Shown: positions 9,943 to 19,600 of the stretch, piece after piece | Numbering within the stretch: position 1 is the stretch's first letter | How the letters are laid out: each line of letters starts with the position of its first letter | Origin: Thraustochytrium sp. TN22 | Lineage: Eukaryota; Sar; Bigyra; Thraustochytrida; Thraustochytriidae | NCBI GenBank assembly: GCA_013306675.1 | Contig: JABLUY010000104.1 | Coordinates: 1-64,000, forward strand | DNA length: 64,000 bases | Reading direction: 5' to 3' | Position numbers and translations under genes: made by a program | The notes under the pieces: model-generated | Database searches by the model: none | Seen by the model: only the letters and a program-made list of their open reading frames with translations | What the model was told of the DNA's origin: nothing

Positions 9943-10890
9943 ATGGACCTGAAGCGACTCACCGCCGTGGAGGCGCATGAGATCCGTATGCGCAGCGACC
10001 TGCACCGGCGCAACTTGCTCAAGATCAGCAAGAGCCCCGCCGTGGTGGACTCACGGCCACCAAAGACGCGGATGCTGCCGCACATCAAGCGAAAGCGCGA
10101 GAAGCAGGTCGCAGAGCGCACATTGCGCGAGAAAGAGATTCAGCGTGAGAATGTGCGTATCATGGAGCGCATGACCAACATTCTGCGCGAAAAGAAGTAC
10201 AAGGACGCCAAGGCCGAGCAGCAGCGCGCCAGCCAGACGCAGCGCGCGGCGCGTGCCAAGTTGCGCAGGATGACATTGGATGCCATCGCGCGCGAGAATG
10301 ACCACCTGCACCGCCGCATCAAGGAGACGCAAGCCGTGTACCGGAAACAAGACTGGGACGAGGACCGCAAGGTGCACGAGCGCTACTTGAAGAACCTTAC
10401 CGTCTACAAGAAGAGCCCTCGGGCGCGCCAGGCCACGCTCACCGAGGGGGGCAGCGTTATGAGCGGGCTCCCGCACGTTCCAGTCGCGCCTCCGAGGCGT
10501 ACCTCGGGCGTTGGCTCCACTGCCGCGGTGCGTGGCGGGCGCGGCTGGCGCGAGGCCTCACGCCGCAGGCTCTGCACGATCGTCCTGCACAAGCTCGCCG
10601 AGGACCGTATGCAGCAGATGCAGAAGGAGATGGGTCGCGCCGTAAGGCGCGCCGTGCTTATTGACAAGGTGCGCTTCCTCGCTCAGATTCGCTGGGGCGC
10701 CGCCGCCCAGGACGTCCTGGTCCTCCTATTCGACCCGTTCACGCACGCGTCGCTCGCCTTCTCCTTCGCCAAGCGTCTGCTGCGGAGGTGGGTCAAGATC
10801 GCCGATAGCCCGGCAGACGTCATGGACCTCGTCCTGCGCAGCTTGTGCATGAACGAGGCCACCCTGGAGGCCCACCTCCCCGATATTTGA
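9943..10890 (+). CDS. CFAP97/hemingway-domain protein (ciliary)
   Basis: 315 residues; ATG in a strong context (CGCCATGG). Residues about 33-86 carry the CFAP97-type signature: a leading VVDSRPPK segment, HIKRKREKQ, then EKEIQRENVRIMERM and NILREK, the same order as in the small CFAP97D proteins (RPP-like start, conserved H, basic stretch, ER-EN-LL-KM helix). Members of this family act in the assembly or stability of motile cilia and sperm tails. The rest is a basic helical region and a C-terminal helical part (about 220-315) I cannot name. It lies head-to-tail 740 bp before CFAP100, another axonemal gene. An AATAAA signal lies 16 bp after the stop. Confidence 0.8.
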   Translation: MDLKRLTAVEAHEIRMRSDLHRRNLLKISKSPAVVDSRPPKTRMLPHIKRKREKQVAERTLREKEIQRENVRIMERMTNILREKKYKDAKAEQQRASQTQRAARAKLRRMTLDAIARENDHLHRRIKETQAVYRKQDWDEDRKVHERYLKNLTVYKKSPRARQATLTEGGSVMSGLPHVPVAPPRRTSGVGSTAAVRGGRGWREASRRRLCTIVLHKLAEDRMQQMQKEMGRAVRRAVLIDKVRFLAQIRWGAAAQDVLVLLFDPFTHASLAFSFAKRLLRRWVKIADSPADVMDLVLRSLCMNEATLEAHLPDI

Positions 10891-10906
10891 CTCTCTGTGA
10901 ACCAAA

Positions 10907-10912
10907 AATAAA
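10907..10912 (+). terminator. Polyadenylation signal AATAAA
   Basis: Canonical hexamer 16 bp past the stop codon of the CFAP97-like gene. Confidence 0.55.
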
Positions 10913-11185
10913 CAAAGAATGGGGACTTCAACATTCATCAAAGAGCACAGCTCACCTCACCTCGGCTCCGCCCGGGCCGGCTGACCTATCCTCGCTGGTC
11001 GGCCGGGCTGCCTGGTTGCGCGGCGGCATGTGGCATCTTGTTTGCCGTTTCTCTCAAGGGTTGCCAACGAGACAGGAGCAGCCACGAGCCGTTTCATGAA
11101 AGCCACTCTCGGGGTCCTCTCCGGGCGTCTCTCCTCCAAGTTGACCTTTCTCTAAGTCGTCGGCCTTTCTCCGAGTCGTCGGCGT

Positions 11186-11213
11186 GCCGCGCCGCGCCGC
11201 GCCGCGCCGCGCC
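11186..11213. repeat. (GCCGC)n pentanucleotide repeat
   Basis: Five to six units about 420 bp upstream of the CFAP100 ATG. Confidence 0.9.
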
Positions 11214-11630
11214 GTCGCGCGGATGCCTCCAACCTTCTCAACTTTTCGCTTCGTCTTGTGCGACTTGGTGCGCCACGCCTGGGCACGTCTCGAGCGAGGT
11301 GAGGTGAGGCGCAGCTGGGAGTGAGTGGGAATCAAGACAAGACTGTCACCGACCCACTGGCAGGTCGGCTGAGGTCGCGACCGTGACTCCGCGTGACTCC
11401 GCGGACTCGGACTCGCCGTTGGCGCACACACGCCGGGCCCGAGGCCGTCTCAGTATAGCCGCCGCCTGCTGCGTGGCGCACACCTGTGGCTCGCTTTCCG
11501 TCCTGCGCGCGCCAGACAGACAGACGGCTCCGATCGCGCTTGCGCAGGCGGCGCTTGCGCAGGCGGCGCGGCGCGGCGCGGCGCGAGCGAGCAGCGGCGG
11601 TCTGCAAGCGAGCGAGCGAGGCTGGAGAGA

Positions 11631-13571
11631 ATGTCGAGCTCTACAGCGCTGACGCGCGGTGGTGGCGGCGGCGGCGAAGGCAAGGAGGAGCATCGCGCGC
11701 ATGAGGAGAGCAAGGCGTACGGCGGCGAGCGCGAGGAGAAGATGGAGGCGAACAACCCCTTCCGCATGCCGACGGACGACCAGGTCTTCTTGCTGCGCGA
11801 GCGCGAGCGAAAGCTCAAGCAGGAGAAGCGCGACCGGCTCAAGGAAATGAGCATCTGGCAAAAGACGGTGGAGTCGAGCAAGCGCAGCACGGGCGCAAGC
11901 GCGCTCTCGCACCGCGCCATGGTGGACGAGATCCCGACGGCGCGCGGGGGCGGTGGCGGTAGCGATCTGGTTCGCGCTGGCGAAAGCAGACTGCGCGCGG
12001 CGGGCGGCAAGGTGGTGGGCAAGCAGGGCGGCGGCCTGGCCCTGGAGCGGCGGCGCGAGAAGGAGAACATGGCGGACTTTATTGCGAAGAAGCGCGAAAT
12101 GTTCCTGGTGCAAATGTCGCTGGATACGAAGCGCGAGGAGATCCGCAAGCTGGAGGAGAAGGCGCAGCTCAAGGAGGAGGCGCTGCGCAAGAGCGAGCTC
12201 ATGCTGGAGGAGGACGCGATCCGCTTCGACACCTTTCTCAAGGAGAACGACAAGAAAGCGCACGAGGCGATTCGACGGGCCGAGGCGGAGACCAAGCTCA
12301 AGCAGGACAAGGTACAGGAGATCAAGAAGCTGAATCACCAGATCCAGGCGGTGCAGAGCGAGATGTCCAAGCTCAAAGAGCAGCTCGATGACTGCGTCAA
12401 GTATAAGAACTTCCTGGATGAGCTCACGCCGTCTGAGTGGTTCGACCATCACAACGCCATGCAGCGCCGTCGCAAGAAGAAGCGGCGCCAGGCCTTCAAG
12501 CGCCTCAAGATGCGCCAGTACGAGGAGGAGAAGCAGCGCCTCATCAAGGAGCACGAGGCTGCCAAGCGCCGCGAGGACGCGCGTAGCGCCGGTCGCCCTC
12601 GCGGCGCGCGCAAGGAGGTCGTGTCTAGCGTGCCGCCGCTGCGCCTGCCGGACCCGCCCGTCTTTGACTTCTCTGACGACGACTTGGACGACGACATGGA
12701 CGACTCGGACAATGGCGCCGCGCACCAGGACGAGACCAAGGCGAACGACGCCGGGGAGGACGGCGAGGCGGACGACGAGGCCAAGACCGAGGCCAGGGCC
12801 GAGGCCAAGACGGAGGACTTGGATGCCGCTGACGAGATCGTTGAGACGCTGGAGGACCTGCGCGCGCTCGAGGCCGCGGACCGCGAGCTGCCCATGTACT
12901 TTACCGACCCGCAGCAGCTGCTCAACATCTTCACCCAGCTCGAGGAGAGCAACCTCTTCTTGATTCAGAACTCGCAGGAGACCGAGTCTGCGCTCGAGGA
13001 GCTCAAGCAGGAGTTCCGCGACACGAAGTTCAAGATGGATGCCAAGACTGACAGCCTCAAGGGCAACATCCAGGAACTCAAGCAGAAGATCGGTTCCGAA
13101 GAGTCCAAGGCCTCCATCTTGCGCGCGCGCATGGATTCCAACCTTGGCGAGGACGCTCAGGAGAAGCTCCTCAGCGAGCTCAATGCCAAGGTCAAGGAGG
13201 TCTACCGCCGCTGCGGCTTCGACTGCGACGCCTCGCCCAGCACACTCTCCATGCTCACAGATCTCGAGTCGCGTCTCGAGGACCTCCTCGCCAAGATCGA
13301 GCAGATGCCCGAAGACTACGTTGTCAAGGCCGAGAAGCTGAAGGAGAAGGAGCGCCGCGAGCGGGTTCGCGCCGAGCGCCTCGCGCAGCAGCAGCGTGTC
13401 TATGAGGAGCGCCTGCGCAAGAGCATCGAGCGCTCTATGCAGGCTCCCAAGAAAAAGACCGGCAAGCCGGTCATGTTCCGCTCCGCCCCGCCCCAGAAAA
13501 AGGAGCGCAAGAAGGACAACTCTGCCGCAGAGTCCGCAGCACGTGACCTCGAGGAGTTCCTCTCTTGGTAG
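11631..13571 (+). CDS. CFAP100: CFAP100 (CCDC37/MIA1-type) axonemal coiled-coil protein
   Basis: 646 residues; ATG context AGAATGT. N-terminal NPFRMPTDDQVFLLRERE is followed by a DUF4200 coiled coil at about 146-271 (FIAKKREMFLVQMSLDTKR ... YKNFLDELTPSEWF), the arrangement of CFAP100. A basic stretch, an acidic Asp/Glu tract (about 345-400), and a second long coiled coil (about 430-600) follow, ending in a basic tail. In Chlamydomonas the homologue MIA1 works with MIA2/CFAP73 to control inner dynein arm f at the base of radial spoke 1, so the expected site is the ciliary axoneme. The last 24 codons are embedded in the first unit of a tandem repeat that continues past the stop (see 13501-14080). 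Confidence 0.9.
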   Translation: MSSSTALTRGGGGGGEGKEEHRAHEESKAYGGEREEKMEANNPFRMPTDDQVFLLRERERKLKQEKRDRLKEMSIWQKTVESSKRSTGASALSHRAMVDEIPTARGGGGGSDLVRAGESRLRAAGGKVVGKQGGGLALERRREKENMADFIAKKREMFLVQMSLDTKREEIRKLEEKAQLKEEALRKSELMLEEDAIRFDTFLKENDKKAHEAIRRAEAETKLKQDKVQEIKKLNHQIQAVQSEMSKLKEQLDDCVKYKNFLDELTPSEWFDHHNAMQRRRKKKRRQAFKRLKMRQYEEEKQRLIKEHEAAKRREDARSAGRPRGARKEVVSSVPPLRLPDPPVFDFSDDDLDDDMDDSDNGAAHQDETKANDAGEDGEADDEAKTEARAEAKTEDLDAADEIVETLEDLRALEAADRELPMYFTDPQQLLNIFTQLEESNLFLIQNSQETESALEELKQEFRDTKFKMDAKTDSLKGNIQELKQKIGSEESKASILRARMDSNLGEDAQEKLLSELNAKVKEVYRRCGFDCDASPSTLSMLTDLESRLEDLLAKIEQMPEDYVVKAEKLKEKERRERVRAERLAQQQRVYEERLRKSIERSMQAPKKKTGKPVMFRSAPPQKKERKKDNSAAESAARDLEEFLSW

Positions 13572-14080
13572 TGAACGAATGACTGAATCTGGCGAAAGCA
13601 ACCGTGCGTGTGCCGCCAAGATCCTGGCGCCTGAGGAGCGCAAGAAGGAAATTCCGCCGCATCGTCCGCAGCATGTGACCTTGAGGAGTGCCATTTCCTC
13701 TCTCCCTCTCTTGGAGGTGAACGAATGACTGAATCTGGCGTAAACCACCGTGCGTGTCACGGTGGCGCCAAGATCCTGGCGCCTGAGGAGCGCAAGAAGG
13801 AAATTCCGCTGCATCGTCCGCAGCACGTGACCTTGAGGAGTGCCATTTCCTCTCTCTCTCTTCGTAGTGAACGAATGACTGAATCTGGCGTAAATTACCG
13901 TGCGTGTCACGGTGCCGCCAAGATCCTGGCGCCTGAGGAGCGCAAGAAGGAACTTCCGCCGCATCGTCCGCAGCACGTGACCTTGAGGAATGCCATTTCC
14001 TCTCTCTCTTCGTAATGAACGAATGACTGAATCTGGCGTAATTACCGTGCGTGTCACGGTGCCGCCAAGATCCTGGCGGC
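13501..14080 (+). repeat. Four tandem copies of the CFAP100 3' end
   Basis: Units begin at 13501, 13634, 13786 and 13936 (133, 152, 150 and 145 bp). The first contains the last 24 codons and the stop of CFAP100; the other three lie beyond the stop. Each starts AGGAGCGCAAGAAGGA and contains TGAACGAATGACTGAATCTG and GCCAAGATCCTGGCG. Copies 2 to 4 are closer to each other than to the coding copy and keep no long reading frame from it. Confidence 0.95.
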
Positions 14081-14417
14081 TGACTTCTCGGTGTGAAGCT
14101 TCGTGGCGTTGTCGAGAAGTTGTCTTGCGTCAGGGCCGACCTTTGTCCTTATCTTTTGAATAAGTCTCTACAACACGAGCACCGTGACCAAGGCGAAGAC
14201 GGAACTCACGATGAATACTTGCGATGAGTACTTGCGGGACTTGCCGTGCGAGCCGCGCGCGCGAGCAAATTCAGTGTCGTGCACGAGATACCTAAGGCTC
14301 GCCTCGCCCCGCCTCGCCTCGCCTCGCCTCGCGTCGCGGCCGCCGCCGCGTCAAAATCTGGCCCAGCATCTCTGCAGTTCCGTCCTCTTTCGCGCGACCG
14401 AGCCGGGGCAAGGCGCC
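13572..14417. other. Intergenic: 3' tandem repeat plus leader of next gene
   Basis: The first 510 bp are the CFAP100-derived repeat; the remainder is a leader with (GCCTC)n at 14297-14335. A 96-codon open frame across the repeat copies is a by-product of the repeat unit. Confidence 0.7.
14297..14335. repeat. (GCCTC)n pentanucleotide repeat
   Basis: Seven units with variants, 83-121 bp upstream of the ATG at 14418. Confidence 0.9.
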
Positions 14418-15575
14418 ATGTCCGCGAGCAGCAGCGCCGGTGCCGCCGCTGCTGCAGCAGCAGCGGCAGACGCCATGGCTGCGCCCTCGACTTCGTGGGC
14501 CACCTGGGCCGCATGGATCATCGGCATCCTCGTCGTGCTCCTGGCCGCCTGCGCCGCCACGATCCCGCTGCTCGTGCGCTGGAAGCTCCCAAGCTCCCGC
14601 AAGTTCGACGTCGTGTGGCCGGCGAGTGCTGATCGCTCGCTGCTCTGGATCACGCGCTGGTACGGGCTCCTCCCTCACCTGGTGCTCGCGCCGCGGGACC
14701 CGGCTGCCGCGTCCGGCTACCTCGTCGTCTTCTTGGCCGGCACCTTCTCGCACCCGAGCTTCAGCTCCGACTTTCTCACCGCAGGTGCGAAGCAACACAA
14801 GCACCATACCGTCGGTCTCGCGTACAGGTACAGCTATGTGCCGAGCGGCCTGGTCGGCGCGGGCATCGCGAAGCTGCACCCCAAGGACGTGGCGGCGCAG
14901 GCCGATGCCATTGAAGCCTTCCATCAGACGATCTGCTTCGGCGGCGGCAAGAGTGAGTTCACGGGTGCCGTCAGGTCGCGTGACTCCATTCAGGGCCGCC
15001 TGACGGCGCTCCTGAACCACCTCGCCAAGACGCGCCCCAAGCAGGGCTGGTCGGCCTTTCTTGGCGAGGACAACGGCCGGCGCCTGCGGCCCGTGCGCTG
15101 GGACCACATCATACTCTGCGGGCACTCGCAAGGAGGTGCTCACACGTGCTTTATGGCCTCCAAGCTCGCGCTGCGCCGCGCCGTGCTGCTCTCGGCGCCC
15201 CAGGCCATCCCGGGCGGCACCAATGCCTTCGTTGCCAAGCCCTTTGCGACGCAGGACGTTCGCGTCTTTGCCCACAGCGAGGAGGACCTCGTGGCAAGCA
15301 TCCGTGACTCGCTGGAGCGCATGGGTCTCCTGGAACAGCCCCCGCCGCTTGTGCTCGATGCAGACCGCATGGCGAACTGGGACGACGATGAGGCGGCCTC
15401 GGCTCACGTCATCTTCACGACGCTGCCCCCACGCAGTCGCCAGAGCGTGCGCCCGGAGCACGCTAGCACCGCGGTGGACTGGCTCGCCCCTGCCGTTGAC
15501 GAGAAGAGCCTCTACGCACAGACCATCTGGCCCGTGCTCCTCCGCGTCGACGGCACCTCGAATGAACGTAGCTGA
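14418..15575 (+). CDS. Membrane-anchored alpha/beta hydrolase-like protein
   Basis: 385 residues from ATG 14418 (context CGCCATG); the longer frame passes through the upstream GCCTC repeat. An Ala/Ser N-terminus leads into one hydrophobic helix at about 27-53, predicting a single-pass anchor. The remainder has alpha/beta-hydrolase features: YLVVFLAGTFSHPS (strand and oxyanion-type loop) and the nucleophile elbow IILCGHSQGGAHT with Ser at about 237. VRVFAHSEEDLV (about 280) and PEHAST near the C-terminus are plausible acid and base positions. The overall pattern resembles the BPSS1187-like esterases, but substrate cannot be inferred. It ends only 35 bp from the stop of the convergent polyQ gene. 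Confidence 0.82.
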   Translation: MSASSSAGAAAAAAAAADAMAAPSTSWATWAAWIIGILVVLLAACAATIPLLVRWKLPSSRKFDVVWPASADRSLLWITRWYGLLPHLVLAPRDPAAASGYLVVFLAGTFSHPSFSSDFLTAGAKQHKHHTVGLAYRYSYVPSGLVGAGIAKLHPKDVAAQADAIEAFHQTICFGGGKSEFTGAVRSRDSIQGRLTALLNHLAKTRPKQGWSAFLGEDNGRRLRPVRWDHIILCGHSQGGAHTCFMASKLALRRAVLLSAPQAIPGGTNAFVAKPFATQDVRVFAHSEEDLVASIRDSLERMGLLEQPPPLVLDADRMANWDDDEAASAHVIFTTLPPRSRQSVRPEHASTAVDWLAPAVDEKSLYAQTIWPVLLRVDGTSNERS

Positions 15576-15610
15576 GTAGCCAAGAGACTAAAAGTCAAGC
15601 AGCGTAGGAG

Positions 15611-16061
15611 TTACAGAATTGGTTTGGTTGTGGCGCGCTTCCGGGACTTGGTCTTGCGTTTGGGGCCGCGCAAAGTCGGCTCCATGAAGGGTAGAATGCC
15701 CGGGGGCGGCGCGCTTAGGTGCCGCGTTGCGACCCGCGTCGTGTTCTGCTTAAGCATTTCACTGAGCGGAGCACGGAGTGTCGGCTGCGGCAGGTGCATG
15801 GCTGAAGTCTCGAGCTCCGCAATGTAGAGACCCAGGTGTGGCGGCGCGGGCTGGACATGCTCACGGGGCTCGATCGCGGGAATGGGCGCCATGAGTCCCT
15901 TGACACGTTTGCGCGAGCTCGCGTAGCTCATAAATGAACTGGTGCGCGTCAGGTGACTCTGCGGCGGTCTCATACTCCTCGCTGGCTCGAGGCCTGCGTC
16001 GCTGGTGTCCAATGCCAATGGCGAAGCTGGGCGGCCCAGGCCATGCCGCTGCCGCTGCCGC

Positions 16062-16107
<46 letters not shown>

Positions 16108-16339
16108 GCCGCCGCTGCTGCCGCACCGCTTCATCGCGCTGCCCTCGCCGCGAGCACCCGGTGCAGCGGCGCTGCACGTATGCGCGCAGTTGCTTGTTGC
16201 TTGCGAGCGCAAGCGCGATCTCATCCTCGGTCCAAGCGTACGCGGCACGAATGTCGTCCACGCACTGCGCCCAGCCCTCTTCCACGGCATCCACGCCGCG
16301 CGCCAGCTCTTCGGCCGCACCGTGCGCGTTCGCCTCCAT
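15611..16339 (-). CDS. Unrecognised polyQ protein
   Basis: 242 residues from ATG 16339; the frame above it starts at GTG. No family recognised. The N-terminal 55 residues are probably helical (VDDIRAAYAWTEDEIALALA), followed by an Arg-rich stretch, a run of 14 glutamines (about 79-92) from CTG repeats on the plus strand, and a Pro/Ser/Arg-rich rest with a very basic C-terminus (KRKTKSRKRATTK) that could be a nuclear signal. Two cysteines in CTGC form an isolated CxxC without partners. Convergent with the hydrolase gene. Confidence 0.65.
16061..16105. repeat. (CTG)n trinucleotide repeat
   Basis: Fourteen CTG units in the polyQ gene, read as CAG on the coding strand. Confidence 0.93.
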
Positions 16340-16647
16340 CTTAGCCACCCGCGCGGCGCGCGCGCGCACGCGCGCGCGATGGGCTTGCGCGTTTACCGGG
16401 CTTGCGCTGTTAGTTAGTCAAAAGTTCTGGTCCAATGCTGTCCACCTTGCGAACCAGGCCAGGCCTGTGGTACTAAGAACGTGTGTGCGTAGTGTGGGGG
16501 GAGGGGAGAGGGAGGCTTGACAGTGCAGTGAGTCCGAGCTGGCTGGCGGACTCCGCCGGCGAGGAGGAGAAGAAATTGGAGCCGGGATGTCGCAGCTCTT
16601 ACACTTAGTTCGATAACACAAGATCCGTCGCGTCCTAAGAAAAACAG
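16340..16647. other. Short intergenic gap between two minus-strand genes
   Basis: 308 bp; nothing recognisable apart from GT/GA-rich sequence. Confidence 0.6.
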
Positions 16648-19600
16648 TTAGCGCTTGCTAGTGGCGACGCGCGATGAGCGCTCTCTGGGGCGCGACTTAC
16701 GCGCTGCCTTGCGCGCGAGCTTGTCTCTCTTCTCGTCTTGAAAGTACTGCACAAAGAGGTCGGTGAACTCGGACTGCAAGAAGCCTGCCTTGGTCTCGGC
16801 GGCGCGGCGCGCCTCGCGCTCGTGCTCCAACGCGTCCTGCAGCATGCCGACCTCGTGCCGCAAGGCGCGGTTGACGGTGCGCGGCGCGTCCGGACCCGGG
16901 CGCGCGCGAGGCGCCGGCGTCATGGCTGTGGACGCCGCGGATATGGCGCTGGCGCGAAAGACCGTCACGGCGGACCCGCTCAGGCCCGACGCCTCGCGTG
17001 TGCGCCTCGAGGCCTCCCCGGTGAGGCCCGAGAGCTCGCGCGTGCGCTCAAAGCCGGAGGAGCCCTGGTCCGTGCCGCTGGCATGCCTCACGCCGGAGCC
17101 GCCGCCTCCTTTCAACTCATGCGACCCGCCGTGCGACCAGGAGGCCTCCATCCAGGCGTGCTCGGCGAGGCGGGAGCGCTCGGTCCGGGTTGCGGCCGCG
17201 GTGCGGCGCTCCTCGTCCTGCGAGAGCAGACCCGCGCGGAGTAGGCGCTGCCGCATGTGATGGAAGGCGCGCTTGCTGGCCTCAATCTCCATGGTGAGTT
17301 GGTGGATCGTGCGGGCCTGGTCCGTCTGGCTCGACTGGGCCGCAGACTCGCGAAAGGCGCGGCTTAGCAGGCGATTGGACTCCTCGAGCGCCTCGACACG
17401 GTCCTGCAGGGCGAGCACAACGCCGTCTCCGCGGGTCGCAAGCTCGTGGCCCACCGCCTGCGGCTGTGGCTGCGGCTGCGGCTCCGGCGCCGGGAGCTGG
17501 GCCTGCGGCGCCGGCGCCGGGCGCTGGGCCAGGAGGCGCCGGCGCAACTCCTTGATTTCGCGCGACATCTCCTCCATGGCGGCGCGATCCACACCGTCGT
17601 CCTTGACGGCGATGGCGCGCAGGCGTTCCTCGATGGCGCGCTGCTCGCGAAGCGACTCCTCAAAGTGTTCGCGCTGCTGGCGCAGCTCAACGGCGTGCTG
17701 CTCGCGCACGCGCTCCATCTCCGCCTCGACCTCCTTGCGCAGTTTTTCCTCCTCGAGCAGCTGCTCCTGCTTCTTCTCCAGCTTGTCGCCCAGGGCGCGC
17801 AGCTTTTGCCGCAACTCGCGCGTGGCCGTCTGCGAGGCCTGGATTTCAGCCGAAAAGGTCTCCTGGCTCGTGCGTTGCGCGTGCGAGAGCGACCGCGTTA
17901 GCTCCAGGACGCGCTCCTCCATCTCGGCGAGGCGATCCACCTTTGCAGACATGTCGGCGCGCAAGGTCTCGTGTGCACCACGCAGCTCCTGGTTCGCCTC
18001 GATGGCTCTGTCGAGGTCATCACGCGTGTTCTGCGCGGCCGTTGTGGCGCGCGCGGTCTCCTCGCGCGCCTCGCTCGCGTCGCGGCGCACCTGCGTGAGC
18101 TCGTCCTCCAAGCGGGCCAGGTCTTCGCGCAACTGTGCGGCCTCGCGCGACCGCTCTTCGAGGGACGCGGCCTGCTGCGACGCCGCGGCGCGCTCCACAG
18201 CTTGCAACTTCTCGTTCGCGCCGAGCGCAAGGCGCAGTCTCTCCTCGGCGGCCGCCTTGTCGTCGCGCAGCGCGATCTCGGTCTCTCGCGCGCGACGCAG
18301 ATCGGCGCGCAGCGCCTCGGCCTGCGACTCCAGGCACGCGAGACGCTCTTCAAGACTGTCGCGCCGTACCGCGTCTTCCTGGGCGGCCCGCGTCGCGGCA
18401 CCCTCGCGGTCCTCGAGGGCGCGCTGCAGATCGCCGCGTAACGCAGACTCGCGCTGTGCCGCCTCGGCGAGCTGTATCGCGGCGGCGCGCTCCGCCGCGG
18501 CGAGCGCTTCCTCGAGTTGGCGCGCCTGGGACGCGGCGGCCTCGGTCTGCGCCTCGCGCACGCGCTTCGCCTCGCCCAGCGCGCCCTCCACCTGCTCCAG
18601 CTGCGTGCGGAGACGAGCCGCCTGGTCCGCGCCGTCGCGACCCGACTCGGCCAGGGCGCGCTTCGCGTCCTCGCGCTGCCGTTCGGCCTCCTTCGCGCGG
18701 GCCTCGGCCGCCGCAACAAGACCTTGTGCGGCCTCCTGCTGTTCCCGGGCTTCCAAGGCCGCCGCCTGCGCAGCCTGCGCAGCCTGCGCCTGGACCTCCT
18801 CCAGGCGCTGCTCCCAGAGCGCCTGCTGGTCGGCGGCTCGGCGCGTCGCGGCGGCGGCCTCGTCCTCGGCGCTCTGGCGGGCCAATGCAAGGACCTCCTG
18901 GAGGCCGTCGCGCTCCTGTTGAAGGCCGCGGATTTGCTCGAGCTGCTCGTTGAGCTGGCTCTCCAGCGCGCCCACGTCGGCCTCGTGCTCAGACTGACTG
19001 CTCGCGAGGCGAGCGACGGCCTCCCTGGCGCGCGTCTCCAGCTCTGTGGCCTGCGCTTGCACGCGCTCACGGAGCGCCGCGGCCTCCTTGGCCTGGGCGG
19101 CGAGCTTGGTGCGCGTCTCCTCCAGCTCGCGCTCGTCCGCCTCGGTCTGCGCGCTGAGCGCGCGGACTTCGCCCTCTAGCGTCGCGACTTCCAGCTCCGT
19201 GTTCTGCCGCTCGGCGCTCTCTCTGCGCGTCTCGGCCTCGGCCGCGTTCAGGCGCTGCTGCAGCTCCGCAATCTCCTCCTCGTACTCGCGGCGCATCTCC
19301 GAGACGCGATTACGCTGCTCGCTCCACTCGGCGGAGGCCAGGTCGAGTTCGTCACGCTTTAGCTTCTCTAGTTGTGACTTGAACTGGCGCGCCACCGGTG
19401 TGAAGGGCGCGCTATCAGCGGGCCCAACCCCGGTCGAGGACGCCGAGGATGCAAGCGAGGCGTTCGCGCCGCCGCCCCCGGCGGTGTTGTTGCTGCCGCT
19501 GCCTCGCCGCTGCGGCGTGGCAGACCGCTTCCGGAACTCTTCCATGCGCCGGCGTCCCTCCTCGATCAGTGCGCGCCGCGCCTCGCTGTCGGCACTGCTC

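Larger units (their letters stand above)
10891..11630. other. Intergenic between two ciliary genes
   Basis: 740 bp with AATAAA just after the upstream stop, (GCCGC)n at 11186-11213, and a GCGCA/GGCGG-rich leader just before CFAP100. No gene visible. Confidence 0.6.

Noticed and set aside
13725-14015. A 96-codon frame repeating MTESGVN...LAPEERKKE
   Set aside because: It is a read-through of the CFAP100-derived tandem repeat; the apparent protein repeat follows from the DNA repeat period being a multiple of three, and there is no start context or independent support.
11346-14057. Long minus-strand open frame of about 900 codons over CFAP100
   Set aside because: It is the antisense of a well-supported gene; Leu/Arg/Ala-biased composition and no domain. 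High GC removes stop codons from antisense frames.
13501-14080. CRISPR-like array
   Set aside because: Units are contiguous at 133-152 bp without unique spacers, and the genome is eukaryotic.
17273-18922. Plus-strand Ser/Arg-rich open frame of 549 codons
   Set aside because: Antisense of the coiled-coil gene; its Ser/Arg content is the complement of GCG/CTC-rich heptad codons.
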